From contig OZ252146.1 of the NCBI GenBank assembly GCA_965248735.1, positions 2,790,001 through 2,854,000 on the forward strand: a stretch of 64,000 nt of DNA, read 5' to 3'. A model generated the notes under the pieces. The model was not told where the DNA came from and ran no database searches. It saw only the letters and a list, made by a program, of their open reading frames with translations. Below, one piece after another: positions 59,295-64,000 of this stretch. The position numbers were made by a program, and so were the translations under genes. The number at the start of each line of letters is the position of its first letter. Within the stretch, counting starts at the first letter, position 1. The DNA is from Aldehydirespirator sp965248735 (GTDB lineage: Bacteria; Actinomycetota; Acidimicrobiia; Acidimicrobiales; Aldehydirespiratoraceae).

Positions 59295-61400
59295 ATGACC
59301 GCCATCGGCACGCTGCTGGTGGCCAACCGGGGCGAGATCGCCCGCCGGGTGTTCCGAACCGCCCGGGCCATGGGCATGCGCTGCGCAGCCGTGTACCCCG
59401 CCGCCGACGCCGGAGCGCCGTTCGTGGCTGAGGCCGATGTGGCCGTGCGACTTCCCGGCGGGTACCTAGACAGCGAGGCCGTGGTGGCCGCGGCCCTGGC
59501 CGTCGGCGCCGACGCGGTGCATCCCGGCTACGGCTTCCTGGCCGAGAACACCGGCTTCGCCCGGGCCGTGCTCGGCGCCGGGCTGGTGTGGGTCGGCCCG
59601 GCCCCGGATGCCATCGAGACGATGGGCGACAAGCTGGCGGCCAAGGCCGCAGCCGCGGCCGCGGGTGTTCCCACCCTGCCGTCGTCGGAGGATCTCACCG
59701 AAGCCGGCGAGGTCGGGTTCCCGCTGATGGTCAAGGCAGCCGCGGGCGGGGGCGGCAAGGGCATGCGGCTGGTGTCGGACCCCGCCGAGCTGGAAGCGGC
59801 GGTGGTCGCGGCCCGGCGCGAGGCCCTCGGCGGTTTCGGAGACGACACCGTGTTCCTCGAGCGCTACCTGCCCCGTTGCCGCCATGTGGAGGTCCAGATC
59901 CTCGGCGACGCCCACGGCAACGTCGTCCACCTCGGCGAGCGGGAGTGCTCCATCCAGCGCCGCCACCAGAAGATCATCGAGGAGTCCCCGTCGACTGCGG
60001 TCGACGACGAGCTGCGATCTGCCATTGGCAAAGCCGCGGTGGGGCTGGCCAAGTCGATCGGCTACTGCTCGGCGGGCACGGTGGAACTGCTGCTCGACGA
60101 CGACACAGGCGAGTTCTTCTTCCTGGAGGTCAATACCCGACTGCAGGTGGAGCACCCCATAACCGAGGAGGTCACCGGCATCGACCTGGTCCGCGAGCAG
60201 CTGCGGGTGGCCGCGGGCGAGCCGCTTGGATACCTCCAGGCCGATATCGCCTTCGCGGGTCATGCCATCGAGGCCCGGCTCTACGCCGAGGACCCCGCAG
60301 CCGGGTTCCTGCCCGCGGTTGGCACCCTGGCCGCCTTCGCTCCGGCGGCTGAACCGGCAGTGCGTTGGGACAGCGGCGTAGAGGCCGGCAGCGAGGTTGG
60401 CCTCGACTTCGACCCGATGCTGGCCAAGGTCATCGTCCACGCCCCCACCCGAGCCGAGGCGGCTGGACGCCTGGCCCTAGCCCTGGAGCGCCTGCACATC
60501 GGCGGCGTGACGACCAACCGCCACTTCCTGGTGGCCGCTCTGCGGTCGGAGGCTTTCCTGGCAGGCGACACCACTACCGATTTCATAGAGCGGGCCGATC
60601 CGAGCCGGGCCGCAACGTTGTCGGCCGCCGAATGCCGGCAGGCCGCGGTGGCCGCCGCCCTGTGGCTGCAGTCCGCGGAGAGGCGGCAGGCCCGGACACT
60701 GGGTTGGATGCCGAGCGGATGGCGCCACGGCCGCCTCCCGCCCGAGCGGGTAGGGCTGGCGGTCGGCGCGGCCGGAGCACCCGAGACCACCGTAGTGACG
60801 GTGGCCTACCGGCCCCGCCGCGACGGCTCCTTCGAGGTGGAGACGGCGTGCGGCGGACGCGGCACCGGTGCGGGCAGCCCAGGCGGCGCCATCGTGGCTG
60901 GTGTGGGCTCTGGCACGGGCGGTGAGAGCGCGGGCGTCGTCGATGCGGCTGGAGGGACCGCAGGCGGCACCACGCGCGCCTCGGCCCGGATCGAGGCTTG
61001 GTCCACCCGCAGTCTGAACCTTGAATGGAACGGGCGGCGCGTCAGTTGGTCCGTCACTCGCGACGGCGGCCACCTCTACGTCACCGGCGCCGGCGAGACG
61101 GTGACGGTGGCCGTGATCCCCCGCTTCGGCGCCCCCGATCACGGCTCGGCCGCGGGCGGGTTCGCGGCGCCCATGCCGGGGGTGATCGTGGAGGTGCGGG
61201 TCGAGCCGGGCGAGCAGGTGGCCGCCGGTCACACCCTGGTGGTGATGGAGGGGATGAAGATGGAGCACCATGTGAGCGCCCCCTGCGACGGCACGGTGAC
61301 CGAGGTGCTGGTGGCCCCCGGGGACCAGGTGGACAACGGCTCGCCTCTGCTGGTGTTCGAGGCAGCCGAGGCCGCGGCCGGAGAGGCCGCAGGTGGCTGA
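59295..61400 (+). CDS. Acyl-CoA carboxylase biotin-carboxylase/BCCP (alpha) subunit
   Basis: The 701-aa protein has the biotin carboxylase N-domain (TLLVANRGEIARRVFRTARAMG; AVHPGYGFLAENTGFARAVL), the ATP-grasp loop KAAAGGGGKGMRLV, ECSIQRRHQKIIEESPS and EVNTRLQVEHPITEEVTGIDLV. A Gly/Ala-rich linker follows, then a C-terminal biotinyl domain with VVMEGMKMEHHV (biotin Lys in MKM). It starts 5 nt after the repeat array and overlaps the AtuA gene by 8 nt. It forms a holoenzyme with the upstream beta subunit. Confidence 0.94.
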   Translation: MTAIGTLLVANRGEIARRVFRTARAMGMRCAAVYPAADAGAPFVAEADVAVRLPGGYLDSEAVVAAALAVGADAVHPGYGFLAENTGFARAVLGAGLVWVGPAPDAIETMGDKLAAKAAAAAAGVPTLPSSEDLTEAGEVGFPLMVKAAAGGGGKGMRLVSDPAELEAAVVAARREALGGFGDDTVFLERYLPRCRHVEVQILGDAHGNVVHLGERECSIQRRHQKIIEESPSTAVDDELRSAIGKAAVGLAKSIGYCSAGTVELLLDDDTGEFFFLEVNTRLQVEHPITEEVTGIDLVREQLRVAAGEPLGYLQADIAFAGHAIEARLYAEDPAAGFLPAVGTLAAFAPAAEPAVRWDSGVEAGSEVGLDFDPMLAKVIVHAPTRAEAAGRLALALERLHIGGVTTNRHFLVAALRSEAFLAGDTTTDFIERADPSRAATLSAAECRQAAVAAALWLQSAERRQARTLGWMPSGWRHGRLPPERVGLAVGAAGAPETTVVTVAYRPRRDGSFEVETACGGRGTGAGSPGGAIVAGVGSGTGGESAGVVDAAGGTAGGTTRASARIEAWSTRSLNLEWNGRRVSWSVTRDGGHLYVTGAGETVTVAVIPRFGAPDHGSAAGGFAAPMPGVIVEVRVEPGEQVAAGHTLVVMEGMKMEHHVSAPCDGTVTEVLVAPGDQVDNGSPLLVFEAAEAAAGEAAGG

Positions 61401-63159
61401 GCCGATCCGGATCGCCAACTGCTCCGGCTTCTATGGCGACCGCTTGTCGGCCGCGGCCGAGATGGTGAACGACGGGCCCATAGACGTTCTCACCGGCGAC
61501 TGGCTGGCCGAGCTGACCATGCTGATACTGGCCCGCACCCGCTCGAGGCGCCCTGGCGGCGGGTATGCCCGCAGCTTCGTCAAGCAGCTGGAGCAGGTGA
61601 TGGGCGCCTGCCTCGACGCGGGCATCAAGGTGGTGTCCAACGCGGGCGGGCTCGACCCGCGGGGCTGCGCGCAGGCGGTCGCCGAGGTGGCCGAGCGACT
61701 GGGCCTCAGCCCGCGGATCGCCTGCGTGGACGGCGACGATCTCATGGCGCGGCTCGATCCCAACTCTGCCGACGCGGTGACATTGCGCTCCTTCGCCACC
61801 GGCGAGCCGATGACCGACACAACGAAGCTGATCACCGCCAACGCCTACCTGGGCGGCTGGGGCATCGCGGAGGCCCTGCGCCGCGGCGCCGACATCGTGG
61901 TGGCCGGGCGGGTCACCGACGCCGCGGTTGCCTGCGGTCCCGCGGCCTGGCACCACGGCTGGGCTGTGAACGACTGGGACGCCCTGGCCGGCGCGGTGGC
62001 GGCCGGGCACGTGATCGAGTGCGGCACCCAGGCCACCGGCGGCAACTACTCGTTCTTCACCGAGGTAGAGGGCATGGCCCGCACCGGCTTCCCGTGGGCC
62101 GAGATCGCGGCCGACGGCTCCTGCGTCATTGGCAAGCACAAGGGCACCGGCGGGGCGGTCACGGTGGGCACCGTCACCGCTCAACTGCTCTACGAGATCG
62201 ACGCCCCCGGCTATCTCGGGCCCGACGTCACCACCCGCTTCGACACCATCCGGCTCACCCAGGCCGGCCCCGACCGGGTGCGCATCGACTCGGTTCGGGG
62301 CGAGCCGCCCCCGCCCACCCTCAAGGTGGCCACCAACGAGCTGGGCGGCTACCGCAGCGAGATCACCGTCGCGCTCACCGGGCTAGACGTCGAGGCCAAG
62401 GCCTCGCTGGTGCACGACGCCTTCTGGCGGGCCTGCCCCCATGACCGGGGCGACTACGCCAAGGTCACCGAGCGGGTGGTGCGCACCGACAAGGCCGACC
62501 CGGCCACCAACGAGGAGGCCACCGCGGTGTGGCGGCTCACCGTCTTCGACCACGACGAGGTCCGGCTCGGGCGCACCCTGTCGGGCGCCATGAACGAGCT
62601 GGCGTTGGCCACCATCCCGGGCATGTTCTCGCCGGGCTCCGCGGCCCGTCCCCGGGCCTTCGGCATCTACCGGCCCGCCACCGTGCCCGCGGAGGCCGTG
62701 CCCCAGTACGTGACGTTTCTCGACGGCGAGCGCACCGTTGTCGATCCGGTGCCGATCCCGGCCGCGCCGGGATCGCCGGTCCCCTCCCCCGCCCCGACCG
62801 TCAACGGCCGTGACTGGGGACCCACGACTCCATCGCCGCTGGGCCGGGTCGTGGGCACCCGCTCCGGGGACAAGGGCGGCAACGCCAACCTGGGAGTGTT
62901 CGCCCGCTCCGCCGATGCGTTCGAGTGGATCGACGGCTTCTTGAGCATTCAGCGCCTGGGCGACCTGCTGCCGGAGGCCGCCCCGCTGCGGGTGGACCGG
63001 CATCGCCTCCCCAACATCTGGTCGCTCAACTTTGTGATCCACGGCCTGCTCGGCGACGGGGTGGCCGCCTCGGACCGCCAGGACCCGCAGGCCAAGAGCC
63101 TCGGCGAGTGGCTCCGGGCCCGGGTGGTGGAAGTTCCCGAAGAGCTGCTCAGAGGCTGA
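61393..63159 (+). CDS. atuA: AtuA-like (DUF1446) acyclic terpene utilisation family protein
   Basis: The 588-aa protein has a DUF1446 N-terminal domain: IRIANCSGFYGDRLSAAAEM; VLTGDWLAELTMLIL; KVVSNAGGLDPRGCAQAV; IVVAGRVTDAAVACGPAAW; and ECGTQATGGNYSFFTEV. A C-terminal AtuA-like domain follows (GRVVGTRSGDKGGNANLGVFA; HRLPNIWSLNFVIHGLLGDGVA). atuA is part of the Pseudomonas citronellol/geraniol cluster together with geranyl-CoA carboxylase, matching the context here. Its biochemical function is still unclear. The GTG overlaps the carboxylase stop, so the genes are translationally coupled. Confidence 0.9.
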   Translation: MAEPIRIANCSGFYGDRLSAAAEMVNDGPIDVLTGDWLAELTMLILARTRSRRPGGGYARSFVKQLEQVMGACLDAGIKVVSNAGGLDPRGCAQAVAEVAERLGLSPRIACVDGDDLMARLDPNSADAVTLRSFATGEPMTDTTKLITANAYLGGWGIAEALRRGADIVVAGRVTDAAVACGPAAWHHGWAVNDWDALAGAVAAGHVIECGTQATGGNYSFFTEVEGMARTGFPWAEIAADGSCVIGKHKGTGGAVTVGTVTAQLLYEIDAPGYLGPDVTTRFDTIRLTQAGPDRVRIDSVRGEPPPPTLKVATNELGGYRSEITVALTGLDVEAKASLVHDAFWRACPHDRGDYAKVTERVVRTDKADPATNEEATAVWRLTVFDHDEVRLGRTLSGAMNELALATIPGMFSPGSAARPRAFGIYRPATVPAEAVPQYVTFLDGERTVVDPVPIPAAPGSPVPSPAPTVNGRDWGPTTPSPLGRVVGTRSGDKGGNANLGVFARSADAFEWIDGFLSIQRLGDLLPEAAPLRVDRHRLPNIWSLNFVIHGLLGDGVAASDRQDPQAKSLGEWLRARVVEVPEELLRG

Positions 63160-63209
63160 GCGGGCAGGTGGGAGTCAAAATGTGTCAGCACGATTGCGTT
63201 GACATGAGG

Positions 63210-63240
63210 TACCTTCCCAGGAAGGTAACTTCCTAGGAAG
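63210..63240. promoter_or_regulatory. Two adjacent palindromes, candidate operator pair
   Basis: TACCTTCC-CA-GGAAGGTA (63210-63227) and CTTCCTAGGAAG (63229-63240) are perfect inverted repeats with centres 16 bp apart, sharing CTTCC/GGAAG half-sites. A TTGACA lies just upstream (63199-63204). The arrangement suggests two dimers of a regulator blocking the promoter of the downstream gene. No regulator gene is visible in the window. Confidence 0.65.
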
Positions 63241-63254
63241 ATAAGGGAGCCAGG

Positions 63255-63353
63255 ATGCGTCGCCGCGATGCGTTTACACCGAGCTGCGGGGTCTGTCGCG
63301 TGAAACGGCCCCCCTGCGAGGCATCACCGCGGCGCGAGACTGGCGGACTGTGA
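63255..63353 (+). CDS. Possible 32-aa leader ORF
   Basis: An ATG preceded by GGGAG opens a short frame (MRRRDAFTPSCGVCRVKRPP, then C and a Arg/Gly-rich end). It stops at 63353, overlapping the next gene's GTG as GTGA. It may be a leader peptide that couples translation, or chance. Three Cys and many Arg are notable. No family recognised. Confidence 0.3.
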   Translation: MRRRDAFTPSCGVCRVKRPPCEASPRRETGGL

Positions 63354-64000
63354 ACCTGGCCGACCTGCTGGAGGACCTGCTCGACGAGCAGGCAAGCCTC
63401 GACGAGATCGTGGCTCCGCTCAACGACCCGGACTGGGACCTGCTCACCCCGAGCCCCCGCTGGTCGGTGACCGACCAGATTGGCCACCTGTGCTACTTCG
63501 ACGGCGCGGCGGCGCAGGCCATCCGCGACCCCGAGTCATTCTCCTCGGAGGCCCGGCGGATGATGGAGGCGTCGCTTGTGAGTGAGACCTCCGGGGACGA
63601 CTTCACCTTGGGCGAGTTCCGGATGCTCTCGGTTGGAGACCGCTTGGAGCGCTGGCGCAGCGACCGCCGAAGGCTGGCCGAAGCCGCCGGCACGCTCGGC
63701 GAGCGCGACCGGGTGAGCTGGTACGGGCCCTCGATGGGGGCCAAGTCCTTCATCACCGCCCGGCTCATGGAGGTGTGGGCCCACGGCACCGACGTGTGCG
63801 ACACCGTGGGCGCGCCGCGCGAGCCCACCCACCGGCTCCGCCATGTGGCCCAACTCGGCTACATCACCCGGGCCTGGACCTACATCAACCGGGGCCAGCC
63901 CGCTCCCGAGGCGGACGTGTCGGTCGAACTCACCGCCCCGGCGGGAGACATCTGGACCTGGGGCGACGCTGACGCGGCCGGAGACAACGCGGTGAGGGGA
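63350..64000 (+). CDS. TIGR03084-like DinB/MDMPI-fold protein, partial
   Basis: The GTG at 63350 opens a frame running off the window (217 codons). The N-terminal DinB-like four-helix part reads LADLLEDLLDEQASLDEIV, WSVTDQIGHLCYFDGAAA and ITARLMEVWAHGTDVCDTVG, where the conserved His residues (QIGHL; WAHGTDV) match the metal site of mycothiol-dependent maleylpyruvate-isomerase-like proteins. TIGR03084 members are common in actinobacterial acyl-CoA catabolic loci. The remaining C-terminus is outside the window. Confidence 0.85.
   Translation, partial: MNLADLLEDLLDEQASLDEIVAPLNDPDWDLLTPSPRWSVTDQIGHLCYFDGAAAQAIRDPESFSSEARRMMEASLVSETSGDDFTLGEFRMLSVGDRLERWRSDRRRLAEAAGTLGERDRVSWYGPSMGAKSFITARLMEVWAHGTDVCDTVGAPREPTHRLRHVAQLGYITRAWTYINRGQPAPEADVSVELTAPAGDIWTWGDADAAGDNAVRG

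Noticed and set aside
58846..59298. Trp-rich repetitive ORFs across the 72-bp repeat array
   Set aside because: All three frames are open because the unit lacks stops; conservation follows the DNA palindrome rather than a reading frame.

Overview
The window is high-GC actinobacterial DNA. The evidence is the gene order phoH-ybeY-corC-era and uppS-recO-glyS-dnaG, frequent GTG/TTG starts, a RamB/ScfR-type regulator beside isocitrate lyase, a TIGR03084-type DinB/MDMPI-like protein, and many acyl-CoA, amidohydrolase, TauD and Baeyer-Villiger-type enzymes. This mix would suit an uncultured Acidimicrobiia-like lineage, but that placement is inference from gene content only.

Region 1 (1-13833) is accessory DNA ending at the 3' side of a tRNA-Asn gene, as expected of an island integrated at a tRNA. 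It opens with a group II intron (about 56-2215) inserted in an IS3-type transposase gene; joining the flanks restores the reading frame. After small hypothetical genes comes a minus-strand McrBC-like defence operon: a 148-aa protein, a coiled-coil plus AAA+ McrB-like protein, and a DUF2357/PD-(D/E)XK nuclease. The McrB-like gene is split by an IS481-type element (7896-10536, 6-bp target duplication), which is itself interrupted by an IS3-type element (8973-10491). Removing the insertion computationally gives one continuous 759-codon gene. A nucleotidyltransferase-HEPN fusion, probably toxin-antitoxin related, follows.

Region 2 (13834-29663) is conserved core: tRNA-Asn overlapping the end of dnaG, glycyl-tRNA synthetase, recO, uppS, an FtsX-type ABC exporter sitting between uppS and era, then era, corC-like, ybeY and phoH, a RamB-like regulator divergent from aceA, and a cyclopropane-fatty-acid synthase. 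Three tRNA genes (Arg, His, Lys) follow at 29.7-30.1 kb.

Region 3 (30228-39294) holds a NYN-domain protein, a CobW-like GTPase, an amidohydrolase, a UbiD-type decarboxylase and a GntR/FCD regulator. Next is a zinc locus: permease, solute-binding lipoprotein, a candidate Zur operator, zur, and the C-terminal remnant of a CDF zinc exporter. The transporter ATPase is absent here. A plausible partner lies at 49.2 kb and carries a histidine-rich tail.

Region 4 (39330-64000) is metabolic: a DECR-like SDR, crotonase, MOSC, acyl-CoA dehydrogenase and amidohydrolase cluster; an aminotransferase; uridine kinase-like, ogt, ung and TauD-like genes; the orphan zinc ABC ATPase; a geranylgeranyl-reductase-like flavoprotein; PEP carboxylase; a Baeyer-Villiger-type monooxygenase; and a carboxylase-AtuA cluster. 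A 46-nt palindromic repeat core occurs twice in tandem at 44.7 kb and five times in 72-bp tandem units at 59 kb. It is not explained by any feature type I know in this lineage.
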